From assembly GCF_041415945.1 (NCBI RefSeq), contig NZ_JBGCUS010000001.1, forward strand, positions 1,612,001-1,676,000: 64,000 bases of DNA, given 5' to 3'. Below are positions 39,055 to 47,463 of this stretch, in pieces (the stretch's first letter is position 1; each line of letters starts with the position of its first letter). Below the pieces are notes generated by a model. That model had not been told where the DNA came from. It worked only from the letters and a program-made list of their open reading frames with translations, and searched no databases. Position numbers and translations under genes: made by a program. This DNA is from Ancylobacter sp. IITR112 (GTDB lineage: Bacteria > Pseudomonadota > Alphaproteobacteria > Rhizobiales > Xanthobacteraceae).

Positions 39055-40092
39055 TCACGCAAAGGCCGGCAGGACGTGGCGGATGAAGCGGTCCAGCGAC
39101 TTCGCCTTGCGCGCATGGCTGATGCCGGCGTCGATCCACAGCGAGAACTGGTCGAAGCCGAGCGCCTCATAACCTTTGAGCCGCGCAATCACCTCGTCGG
39201 GCTCGCCGATGACGAGATTCTTGCGGACGACCTCCGGTGCGAAGTGCGGGGCGGCGGCGCGCTCCTCCGGCGTCAGCGGTGCCATGATCGCCTGATGGAT
39301 CGGCCGCTTATTGGCGAACCACGCGCCGAACAGCCCGTACCAGGCGGAGAGATCGTCGGCGAGCTGGTCGGCTTCAGTGGGGGAATCCGCGACGAAACAG
39401 TGCTGCAGCAGCATGATCTTCGGGCGCGGCACGTCGGGATGCTCAGTCACGGCGGTGTTGAAGCGCTGCATCAGGCTCGCCACCTCGCCATCGCCGGAGG
39501 CGAGCGGCGTCACCTGCACATTGCAGCCATTGGCGACGGCGAAGGCGTGGCTGTTGGGATCGCGCGCGGCGATCCAGATCGGCGGGCCGTCCTTCTGCAC
39601 GGGCTTGGGCGAGGCGGTGGAGGCGGGGAAGCTCCAGAACTGACCCTCATGAGCGTAATCGCCGGCCCAAAGCTGCTTCACCGCCGGCACCAGCTCGCGC
39701 ATGCGCAGCCCGGCGCCCATGGCGTCGAGGCCGGGCAGCAGGCGCTCATATTCAAAGCTGTAGGCGCCGCGCGCGACGCCGAGATCGAGCCGGCCGTCGC
39801 AGGCGATGTCCATCATCGCCGCCTCGCCGGCGAGGCGGATCGGGTGCCAGAACGGGGCGATGACATTGCCGGTGCCGAGGCGGATGGTCTTCGTCTTGGC
39901 AGCGAGATGGGCGAGCTGGATGAAGGGGTTGGGGGCGATGGTGAAATCCATCGCGTGGTGCTCGCCGATCCACACCGTCTCGAAGCCCGCGCCCTCGGCG
40001 GTGAGCGCCAGTTCCTCCAGCTCGGCGAACAGCCTTGCATGGGGAATGGCGGGATCGGTGCGCTCCATATGGACGAAGAGGGAGAACTTCAT
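39055..40092 (-). CDS. LLM class flavin-dependent monooxygenase
   Basis: A 345-residue luciferase-like TIM-barrel oxidoreductase. MKFSLFVHMERTDPAIPHAR, WIGEHHAMDFTIAPNPFIQL, IRLGTGNVIAPFWHPIRLAG and GRLDLGVARGAYSFEYERLL are characteristic. It needs reduced FMN, which the flavin reductase domain encoded next door can supply. Substrate unknown. Spacing to neighbours is 10 and 18 bp. Confidence 0.9.
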   Translation of the reverse strand: MKFSLFVHMERTDPAIPHARLFAELEELALTAEGAGFETVWIGEHHAMDFTIAPNPFIQLAHLAAKTKTIRLGTGNVIAPFWHPIRLAGEAAMMDIACDGRLDLGVARGAYSFEYERLLPGLDAMGAGLRMRELVPAVKQLWAGDYAHEGQFWSFPASTASPKPVQKDGPPIWIAARDPNSHAFAVANGCNVQVTPLASGDGEVASLMQRFNTAVTEHPDVPRPKIMLLQHCFVADSPTEADQLADDLSAWYGLFGAWFANKRPIHQAIMAPLTPEERAAAPHFAPEVVRKNLVIGEPDEVIARLKGYEALGFDQFSLWIDAGISHARKAKSLDRFIRHVLPAFA

Positions 40093-40110
40093 GGCGGTGA
40101 TCCCGGTGAC

Positions 40111-41871
40111 TCAGTGCGGCGCTTGGGTGGCGAGGGGATGGACGACGCCCTGCGCGGCATCGCCGACATAGATGCCGAACGCATCCTCGCGCCGTTCGCG
40201 CAGATAGCGGGCGAGCATGGAGCGGGTGGCCTCGTCGGCCAAGCGGGCGAGATCGACCGCGTCCAGCGGCACGCGCACCGCACCGGCCTGCGGCGTACCG
40301 GCGAAGCTGCCGCGGTAATAGAGCGAGACGGTGGGCGGGCCGTCGCCGGCGGCGGGCGTCTCGAACACCGCGAACAGGAAGGAGAGGTGGCCCTCGACGC
40401 CGAGCCGGGCCAGCGCGCCGCGCAGGCTGCGCGGGTTGGAGGCGGGTTCCAGGCAGGAGCCGGTGGGCAGGCTCAGCCCGCCCTTGCCGTCCTCGACCAT
40501 CAAAAGCGCGCCGTCCGCCTCCAGAATGGCGCCGACACGCGCCGGTTCGTCGCGCTTGGCCAGCGCCTGCAGGCCGAGCGAGACATCGACATAGGCCCCA
40601 CGGCAATAGCCGAGCGGGGCGGCATCGCTGCTGCCGAAGCCCTGCACATGGCCGATCAGGATCACATGGTCGCCCGCTTCCACCACCTCATGGCGCGTGC
40701 AGTCGAACCACGCCGCCGCGCCAGACATGACCGGGCTGCCGGCCGGACCGAGCTGCCACGGCGCGCCGGCGAATTTGTCGGGCGATTTGGAGGCGAACAG
40801 CGCCGACACGTCCTTCTGCTCCGCCGCCAGCACGGAGACGGCGAAGTTCGCCGCCTCTGAGAACACCGGAAAGCTCGACGCGGTTTTTGCGAGGCACACG
40901 AGGATCAGCGGCGGGTCGAGCGAGACGGAGGAGAAGGAATTGGCGGTGAAGCCGCGCATCTCGCCCGCCGCATTGCGGGTCGTCACCACGGTCACGCCGG
41001 TGAGGAAGGCGCCGAGCGCGCGGCGGAAGGCTTTCGCGTCGAACGGCGCGGCCGGGGCATTGAGAAAGGCGAGCAGGCGCGCATTCACCTCGGCGGGGTG
41101 AGTCAGCGTCATCATGTGGCGCGCGCCCTCCAGCACCTCGGCGGTGCCGTGCGGGGCCAGCGCCGCCATCGCCCGCGACATGGCGGGGGTGGAGTTGGGG
41201 TCGCCCTCGGCGGTCATGAACAGCGCCGGCACGGCGAGGCTGGACAGCCGGTCGCGATGGGCGTCGTCGGAAGCGGCGAACAGCGCATAGGTGCGGGCAT
41301 AGCCGACGGGATCACCCGCCGCGAGCAGGGCGGATACCTGCGCCGCGCTCGCCTCAAGCTCAACCGGCACCGGCGCGCCGAACCAGCGGGCGACGGCGGC
41401 TTCATGCGAGGCGGCGCGGCCTTCCGCCTCCAGCGAACCGGCGCGGGCGGTGACAATGGCGCGCTGTTCCGGCGTGCGGCAGAACACGGCGTTGAGCGCG
41501 GCGACGGCGCGCACCCGGGCGGGATGCGCCAGCGCCACTTCCAGCGCCACCAGCGCGCCCATGGAATGACCGACCAGCGCAGCGGAGGGCAGGCCCAGCC
41601 CGTCCAGCAGCGCCACCACCTGATCGGCGTAATCGGACAGGCGCGCATCTTCCGGCGGCAGGCTGGAGCCGCCATGGCCGGGCATGTCGAGCGCGATCAC
41701 GTCATGGTTTGCCGCCAGCGCGTCGATCTGCGGCGCCCACACCTCGTTCGCCATGCCGACGCCATGGATCAGCACCACCGGCGGCGCCCCCGCCACGCCC
41801 GCGCGGCGATAGGCGACACAAGCGGGGGCGCCGTCGCGGCCGGCATAGGCGAGGGTGAGCCTCTCAGCCAT
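40111..41871 (-). CDS. Alpha/beta hydrolase - flavin reductase fusion
   Basis: 586 residues in one frame. Residues ~1-270 are an alpha/beta hydrolase with oxyanion segment LIHGVGMANEV, nucleophile Ser103 in GHSMG and the late His in GARHMMTL. Residues ~280-430 are a flavin reductase-like domain (PF01613): FRRALGAFLTGVTVVTTRNA, then GFTANSFSSVSLDPPLILVC. Residues ~437-586 look like a degenerate Nudix-type domain (GALLMVEDGKGGLSLPTGS) without the full catalytic box. It probably supplies FMNH2 to the adjacent monooxygenase and hydrolyses its product. Confidence 0.88.
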   Translation of the reverse strand: MAERLTLAYAGRDGAPACVAYRRAGVAGAPPVVLIHGVGMANEVWAPQIDALAANHDVIALDMPGHGGSSLPPEDARLSDYADQVVALLDGLGLPSAALVGHSMGALVALEVALAHPARVRAVAALNAVFCRTPEQRAIVTARAGSLEAEGRAASHEAAVARWFGAPVPVELEASAAQVSALLAAGDPVGYARTYALFAASDDAHRDRLSSLAVPALFMTAEGDPNSTPAMSRAMAALAPHGTAEVLEGARHMMTLTHPAEVNARLLAFLNAPAAPFDAKAFRRALGAFLTGVTVVTTRNAAGEMRGFTANSFSSVSLDPPLILVCLAKTASSFPVFSEAANFAVSVLAAEQKDVSALFASKSPDKFAGAPWQLGPAGSPVMSGAAAWFDCTRHEVVEAGDHVILIGHVQGFGSSDAAPLGYCRGAYVDVSLGLQALAKRDEPARVGAILEADGALLMVEDGKGGLSLPTGSCLEPASNPRSLRGALARLGVEGHLSFLFAVFETPAAGDGPPTVSLYYRGSFAGTPQAGAVRVPLDAVDLARLADEATRSMLARYLRERREDAFGIYVGDAAQGVVHPLATQAPH

Positions 41872-42484
41872 GGGAGCCGTCCGCCGGGGCGGCGTCGAGG
41901 CCCTGGGTGGAGCCGAGTTCCTTCAGGTCCTGATAGCGGTCGCCGATGCGGTGATGCGGCCGCCCGCCAATGGAGGCGCCGAGCGCGACGACGATCTCGT
42001 CCGGCGCCGGCGCGTCGTTTATGGCGAACTGGATGGTGAGGTAGTGCGAGCGGCGCCCTTCATCCAGCTTGTCCATCAGCGGAATGGCGATGGAAGCGTT
42101 CGGGCCGCCGCGCGTGTTGGTGAAAGCGAGATAGCTCTTGGCGCCGACCGCCTTGCGGTAGTGATTGCCGAAGCGCAGCGTGTGGATCAGCGCCGAGGCG
42201 TGCTCCACCTCGCCGGACGTGCCGACGATCGCCGCCTTGCCATAGGCTTCCACCGCCTCGCCCGAGCCGGCCATGCGCAGGATTTCCTCGGTCAGCAGCG
42301 CGCCGAGCTGGGGGGCGATGTCGTGAATCTCCGGCTTAAGGTCGTCGACGAAGCCGCGCCCCGCCCACGGATTGGTGAGCACCGCCGCCGCCGCATAGAG
42401 ACGCAGCGGCGAGGCGGCGGCGCGGCCGCCCTCGATGAAAGTGGTCTCGGCATAGGTGACGAGCTTGCGCAGCTGCAACGGCAT
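41864..42484 (-). CDS. 'Amino acid synthesis' family protein (PF06684)
   Basis: A 206-residue protein starting MPLQLRKLVTYAETTFIEGG. The segments VLTNPWAGRGFVDDLKPEIH, GEVEHASALIHTLRFGNHYR and FTNTRGGPNASIAIPLMDKL are diagnostic for PF06684. Despite the family name, its reaction is not established to my knowledge. It overlaps the hydrolase fusion start by eight bases and is the first gene of the catabolic operon behind the GntR-type palindrome. A cyclic amide or imide hydrolase role is conceivable but unproven. Confidence 0.85.
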   Translation of the reverse strand: MPLQLRKLVTYAETTFIEGGRAAASPLRLYAAAAVLTNPWAGRGFVDDLKPEIHDIAPQLGALLTEEILRMAGSGEAVEAYGKAAIVGTSGEVEHASALIHTLRFGNHYRKAVGAKSYLAFTNTRGGPNASIAIPLMDKLDEGRRSHYLTIQFAINDAPAPDEIVVALGASIGGRPHHRIGDRYQDLKELGSTQGLDAAPADGSHG

Positions 42485-42561
42485 GATCGGTCTCACGAAA
42501 GACGGGCTGAGCGGCGCCATGCGGGCAGTCGTTCAGCGACGATGGCCTCAAGTTCCGTATG

Positions 42562-42573
42562 ATGGTATACCAT
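42562..42573. promoter_or_regulatory. Perfect palindrome ATGGTATACCAT, likely GntR operator
   Basis: The 12-bp dyad lies in the 154-bp divergent gap between the catabolic operon and the GntR gene. FadR/FCD-type GntR proteins commonly bind TGGT-N2-ACCA sites. A second dyad, GACAAT-N7-ATTGTC, overlaps the adjacent 42576-42594 stretch. TTGACT on the minus strand at 42589-42584 could be part of a promoter. Confidence 0.65.
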
Positions 42574-42638
42574 AAGACAATCGAGTCAATTGTCATCCCG
42601 CGCCGCTCGGGCGACAAGAGGCGGGAACGGAGACAGCC

Positions 42639-43334
42639 ATGGTCGCGACTACCGAATCCAACGCTGCCGGCGAAGAGATGAAGGTCGAGCGCAGCGTGCC
42701 GACGCTGCGCAGCCTGACGCTGGAGAAAATGCGCGACGCCATTCTCGATTTCCGCTTCAAGCCCGGCGAGCGGCTGGTCGAGCGCCAGCTCTGCGAGCGG
42801 CTGGGGGTGAGCCGCAGTGTGGTGCGCGAGGTGCTGCGCCATCTCGAAGCCGAGGGGCTGGTGGAGACGATTCCGCATCAGGGCCCGGCGGTGACCAAGC
42901 CCGACCCGGCGCAGGCGGCGCAGATTTATGAAATCCGCGCACTCTTGGAGAGCGAGGCGGCGCGGGCCTGCGCGCTGAACGCCCCGGAGGCGGCGATTGC
43001 CGAGCTTGGCGGGGTGATCGACGAGATCGACGCCGCCTTTCGCACCGGCAGCCCGCGCGAGGTGCTGCGGCGAACCACGGAATTCTATGAGAAGCTGTTC
43101 GTCGCCGCCGGCAAGGAAGTGGCGTGGGATGTGGTGCGTTCGCTCAATGCCCGCATCAACCATCTACGCTCCATGACCATCGCGCAGACCGGCCGCCACG
43201 CCGACGCCATCGCCGAAATGCGGCTGCTGCACGCCGCGCTGGTGCGGCGCGACGGGGAGGGCGCCTATGCGGCGAGCCACGCCCATGTCGCCACCGTCGC
43301 CCGCCTCGCCGGCGCCATCCTCGCCCGCATCTGA
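42639..43334 (+). CDS. GntR-family regulator, FCD subfamily
   Basis: A 231-residue regulator. The winged HTH spans about residues 24-88 (AILDFRFKPGERLVERQLCE, GVSRSVVREVLRHLEAEGLV). The all-helical FCD effector domain follows, with AAQIYEIRALLESEAARACA and RLLHAALVRRDGEGAYAASH, whose Asp/His positions normally bind metal and carboxylate ligand. It is divergent from the monooxygenase operon and probably controls it, plus the FAD oxidase downstream. Confidence 0.92.
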   Translation: MVATTESNAAGEEMKVERSVPTLRSLTLEKMRDAILDFRFKPGERLVERQLCERLGVSRSVVREVLRHLEAEGLVETIPHQGPAVTKPDPAQAAQIYEIRALLESEAARACALNAPEAAIAELGGVIDEIDAAFRTGSPREVLRRTTEFYEKLFVAAGKEVAWDVVRSLNARINHLRSMTIAQTGRHADAIAEMRLLHAALVRRDGEGAYAASHAHVATVARLAGAILARI

Positions 43335-43426
43335 GCGCCGCCCTCACGCGACGGCTTGCCTGCCGCCCCGCGCCGGGGCTATCTCCCCCCGGCCCGCGCG
43401 AGGGCAGGGTAAGAAGGGCGGCACGC

Positions 43427-44839
43427 ATGGACCCGATCAACCGCGTACTCGGCAGCCTGCCGGCGGAGCTCACCGTCACCGACCCGGACGTGGTCGCGCG
43501 CTATCTCACCGATTTCCGCCGCTTCCGCACCGGCGCCGCCCGCGCGGTGCTGCGCCCGCGCTCCGCAGCGGAGGTGCAGGCCATCGTCGCCCTCTGTGCC
43601 GAACACCGCGTGAAGCTGGTGCCGCAGGGCGGCAACACCTCCTATTGCGCCGCCGCCACCCCCTCGCCCGACGGCGGGGAACTGGTGCTGAGCCTGGAGC
43701 GGCTGAACGCCGTGCGCGCGCTCGACGCCGCCAATCTCTCGCTCACCGCCGAGGCCGGCTGCGTGCTGAGCGTGCTGCAGGAGGCCGCCGACGAAGCCGG
43801 GCTGATGCTGCCACTCGATCTCGGCTCACGCCAGTCCTGCCAGCTCGGCGGCACGCTTTCCACCAATGCCGGCGGCATTTCCGTGCTGAAATACGGCATG
43901 GCCCGCGACCTCGTGCTGGGACTGGAGGCGGTGCTGCCGGACGGGCAAGTGCTCGACGTGCTGCAGCCGCTGCGCAAGAACAACACCGGCTATGACGTGA
44001 AGCAGGTGCTGCTTGGCGCCGAGGGCACGCTCGGCATCATCACCGCCGCCTCGCTGAAGCTGGCGCGGAAACCGGCGCAGACGGTGACTGCCTTCCTCGC
44101 CATCGAGGAGATCGGCGCGCTGACCACGCTGCTCGCCCGCGCGCAGATTCTGACCGGCGAGAACATCACCTCGTTCGAATATGTTTCGCACCATTCGCTC
44201 AGCCTGCTGCTCGCCGCCCAGCCGGGGCTGCGGCATCCGCTGGAGACGGCAGCGCGGCATTATGTGCTGATGGAGGCGCAGAGCTGCTCGCCGCTGCTCG
44301 GGCTTGAGGAGGCGATGGCGGCCTTTCTCGAAGAGGCGATGGGCGAGGGCTGGGTGAGCGACGGCACGCTGGCCAATGGCGGGCAGCAGCGCGACCAGCT
44401 CTGGTATCTGCGCGAGCATATTCCCGAGGCGGAAGTCGCCAATGGCGGCTCGCTCAAGCACGATATTTCCGTGCCGACCTCGGGGCTGCCGGCCTTCATC
44501 ACCGAGGCGAGCGGGCTGGTGGAGACGCACGGCGCCGGCGGGCGGCTGTCGATCTATGGCCATGTCGGCGACGGCAATGTGCATTTCAACGTGGTGGCGC
44601 CGGTCGGCGCCGAGCCCGGCGTCTACAAGCCGTGGTTCGAGCGCGAGGTGTCGCCGCGCCTCTATGACCTCGCCGTGGCGATGGGCGGCTCCTTCGGAGC
44701 GGAATATGGCATCGGCACCGTCAAGCTCGACCTGTTGGAGCGCTATGGCGACCCCGCCAAGCTCCACATGATGCGGGCGCTGAAAGCCGCGCTCGACCCG
44801 GCCAACCTGATGAACCCCGGCAAGGTGGTGCGGTTCTAG
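43427..44839 (+). CDS. FAD-linked 2-hydroxy-acid oxidase/dehydrogenase (GlcD/DLD type)
   Basis: A 470-residue flavoprotein. The FAD-binding PCMH domain has LVPQGGNTSYCAAATPSPDG, LGGTLSTNAGGISVLKYGMA and LLGAEGTLGIITAASLKLAR. The C-terminal FAD-oxidase C domain has HVGDGNVHFNVV with a metal-binding His and EYGIGTVKLDLLERYGDPAK, ending NPGKVVRF. It oxidises a D-2-hydroxy acid such as D-lactate or D-2-hydroxyglutarate. It lies 92 bp after the GntR gene and converges with the ATPase gene at a shared CTAG. Confidence 0.9.
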   Translation: MDPINRVLGSLPAELTVTDPDVVARYLTDFRRFRTGAARAVLRPRSAAEVQAIVALCAEHRVKLVPQGGNTSYCAAATPSPDGGELVLSLERLNAVRALDAANLSLTAEAGCVLSVLQEAADEAGLMLPLDLGSRQSCQLGGTLSTNAGGISVLKYGMARDLVLGLEAVLPDGQVLDVLQPLRKNNTGYDVKQVLLGAEGTLGIITAASLKLARKPAQTVTAFLAIEEIGALTTLLARAQILTGENITSFEYVSHHSLSLLLAAQPGLRHPLETAARHYVLMEAQSCSPLLGLEEAMAAFLEEAMGEGWVSDGTLANGGQQRDQLWYLREHIPEAEVANGGSLKHDISVPTSGLPAFITEASGLVETHGAGGRLSIYGHVGDGNVHFNVVAPVGAEPGVYKPWFEREVSPRLYDLAVAMGGSFGAEYGIGTVKLDLLERYGDPAKLHMMRALKAALDPANLMNPGKVVRF

Positions 44840-47463
44840 CTCCGCTCGGGCTGCCAGTCGGTCATAGCAAGCACATGGCCGCCGAGCTTCTGGAAGGCGC
44901 GCTGGCGGCAGGAGAAGACGATGATCTGCTGGTCGCGCGACTGGCGGTGCAGCGCATCGAACATGCGCTCGATGCGGTCATCGTCGGAATAGACCAAGGC
45001 ATCGTCGAGAATGACCGGCGCCGGCCGCCCGTCGCGGGCGAGAAGGCGGGCGAAGGCGAGGCGGGTGAGCACCGAGAGCTGTTCGCGCATGCCACCGCTG
45101 AGCCGCTCCACCTCTTCCTCATGGCCGTTGCGGCGCAGCGTCTGTGGCAGCAGCGTCCTGTCGTCGAAGGTGATGGCGGCATCGTCGAACAGCAGGCCGA
45201 GCAGCGGTGTGAGTTCGGCCATGACCGGCTTGAGGTAGAGATCGCGCGCCTGCGCCCGCGCCGTCTCCAGCGCCGAGGCGAGGCGCTGCAGCACGCGCAC
45301 CTCGGCGGCAAAGCCGGCGACGCGGGCCTCGGCGGCGGCGAGCGCCTCCTTCGCCTCGCCCCAGCCCTCCTCCACCGCCTCGTCGGCGCGGGTGGCGATC
45401 TGGGCGTTGAGGCCGGCAATGGTCTCGCGTAGCGCGGCGGCTTCCTTGGTCGCGGCGTCCTCCACCGAGCGGGCGCGGCGCAGCGCCGCCTCGGCGGCCT
45501 CAAGATCGACCGCGCCGGCGCGCAGCCGCCGCAGCACCGCCTCAGTGTCCGCATGGGCGTGTTCGAGCGTGTCGCGGCGTTCGGCCAGCTCGGCGAGCCG
45601 CGCCCCGCGCCTCTCCGCCGGGCCGAGCACGGCGTCGATCTGCGCCCGCTCGGCGGTGAGCGCGGCGAGCGCGGTTTCCGCCGCGACGAAGGCTTCGTCG
45701 GCGCGGGCGCGCGGCGGCTCGGCGGCGCGCAGCGCCTGCCGGGCGAGGGCGCGGCGCTGCTCGGCCGTGTTGAGGACGGCGCGCAGCGCGGCGATGTCCT
45801 CCTCCGGCTCAGCCGGCGGGGCACCCTCGGCCATCGCCGCCTGTTCGCGCAGCCGCGCCAGCCCTTCCGGGGCGAGAAGCGCCAGCCGGCCGGCCAGTTC
45901 GCGCCGCTCCGCCTCGATCTGCTGGGCGCTTGCCTGCCGGGCCCGGGCGGCGGCGAGGTCATCCACGCCGAGCGCGGCGAGAAGCGCGCCATGGCGGGCC
46001 TGCGCCTGTTCCAGCCGGCTATTGGCCTGCGGCTGGCGGTTGGAGCGCAGAACAAGGGTGCCGAGGCCGGGAATGACGAGGCGGGCCTGCCCGTCATAGC
46101 CGCGCTCCTCGCCCTCGCCCAGCGGGGCGGCATCCATGACGATGCGGGCGTGGGCACCCGGCTCATAAGCCACCACCACCGAGGGGCGCGCCGCCTCTTC
46201 CACCGCCCTCAGCCGGGCGAGCTCGATTTCCAGCGCCTGCAGCTCGTCGATCGCCGCGGCGGGGAGTGTCGCCCGCGCCATCGCCGCCTCGGCTTGTTCC
46301 AGCGCGCTGCGTGTGGCTTCCGCGTCGGCGAGGCGTTCCCGCAGCGCTGCCTGCCGGGCCTGCGCCTCCCGCGCCCTGAGCGCGGCCTCGCCGCGGGCGA
46401 GGCGCTGGCGCGCCGCATCCTCCGCTGCTTCGGCCGCCGCCAGTTCGGCCTGCGCCCGTTGCAGCTCCGCCCCGGCGGACTGGCGGCGGGCAACGGCCTC
46501 AACGCGCCGCTGCCCGGCCTCCCGCAGCGCGGCCTCGTGGCTGTCCGAGGTGGCGAGCATGGTGCGGAAGGCGGAATGCTCGCGCAGGGCGGCGTCGCGG
46601 CGCTCGCGCGCCAGCTTTTCTTCCGCCTCGGCGGTGCGCAGCGCCTCGCCCTGCGCCTTCGCCGCCTCGAACGCCGCCTGCGCGCCGGCCACCGCCCGGC
46701 GCCGCTCCTCGCGTTCCCCGGCCTGTTCCAGCTCGGCGAGCCGCTTCAGCGCGACGGCGCGGCGGTCGAGCGCCTCGCGCAGGGCCCGCACATCGGCCGC
46801 CAGCCGCTGCTCCTGCTCGGCGAGCCGGTCGCGGGCGTCGAGCGCGGCGGCATAGCGCCCGCCCGCCTTCGGCCGGCCGGTGGCGGTGACGAGTTCGGAG
46901 AGCGCCTCGGCGGTCGCGGCCATGATCTCCGCCATGCGCCGCCCGCCGGTGACGGCCTCGACCTCGCCCTGCACCGATTCCAGCAGGCTGGCGCGCACCT
47001 GCTTCTCGCTGTCCTCTTCCGACTTGCTGCGCTTCTCGATTCCGGTGAGGCCCTGCCGCACCCACAGCAGCCCGGCCGGGCCGGCGGTGCCGCCACGGAT
47101 CAGCCCGGCGATAAAGGCTTCCGCCTCGTCCGCCTGCGCCAGCAGCCGGCCGGTGGCGAGATCGGTGACGCGGGCGGAGCGGCCGGCATAATATTGCTTG
47201 GTCAGGCGGTAACGCCCGTCGGGCGTGGTGATGTCGGCCTCGACCAGCGGGCTGCCGCCGCTATAGGGCCGCAGCCGCTGCACATCGCCCGGCGTGCCGC
47301 TGTGCGGCTGGAAGAACAGCGCGTGCAGCGCCTCGAAGCTGGTCGACTTGCCGAACTCATTGGCGGCGCACAGCACGTTGACGCCGTCGCCAATGTTCTC
47401 GATGGCGACGCCGCGATTGGCGAAGCGCTTCACATTGAACAGCCGCAGCGCGGAGATCTTCAT
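44836..47463 (-). CDS. SMC-like DNA repair ATPase, YhaN type
   Basis: 875 residues. The N-terminal ABC half begins MKISALRLFNVKRFANRGVA with Walker A AANEFGKST at 33-41. Residues ~180-780 are a long Ala/Glu/Arg-rich coiled coil. The C-terminal half has the signature SGGMREQLSVLTRLAFARLL and Walker B VILDDALVYSDDDR. Together with the downstream-overlapping nuclease-like partner it forms a Rad50/Mre11-like pair for DNA end processing. It is shorter than SbcC, consistent with YhaN. Confidence 0.88.
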   Translation of the reverse strand: MKISALRLFNVKRFANRGVAIENIGDGVNVLCAANEFGKSTSFEALHALFFQPHSGTPGDVQRLRPYSGGSPLVEADITTPDGRYRLTKQYYAGRSARVTDLATGRLLAQADEAEAFIAGLIRGGTAGPAGLLWVRQGLTGIEKRSKSEEDSEKQVRASLLESVQGEVEAVTGGRRMAEIMAATAEALSELVTATGRPKAGGRYAAALDARDRLAEQEQRLAADVRALREALDRRAVALKRLAELEQAGEREERRRAVAGAQAAFEAAKAQGEALRTAEAEEKLARERRDAALREHSAFRTMLATSDSHEAALREAGQRRVEAVARRQSAGAELQRAQAELAAAEAAEDAARQRLARGEAALRAREAQARQAALRERLADAEATRSALEQAEAAMARATLPAAAIDELQALEIELARLRAVEEAARPSVVVAYEPGAHARIVMDAAPLGEGEERGYDGQARLVIPGLGTLVLRSNRQPQANSRLEQAQARHGALLAALGVDDLAAARARQASAQQIEAERRELAGRLALLAPEGLARLREQAAMAEGAPPAEPEEDIAALRAVLNTAEQRRALARQALRAAEPPRARADEAFVAAETALAALTAERAQIDAVLGPAERRGARLAELAERRDTLEHAHADTEAVLRRLRAGAVDLEAAEAALRRARSVEDAATKEAAALRETIAGLNAQIATRADEAVEEGWGEAKEALAAAEARVAGFAAEVRVLQRLASALETARAQARDLYLKPVMAELTPLLGLLFDDAAITFDDRTLLPQTLRRNGHEEEVERLSGGMREQLSVLTRLAFARLLARDGRPAPVILDDALVYSDDDRIERMFDALHRQSRDQQIIVFSCRQRAFQKLGGHVLAMTDWQPERS

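Noticed and set aside
35961..39086. Plus-strand 1041-codon open frame
   Set aside because: It is antisense to the PotB-like, PotD-like, NIPSNAP and aldehyde dehydrogenase genes, all with clear family motifs. Its translation is low-complexity Gly/Arg/Glu, typical of the complement of high-GC coding sequence.
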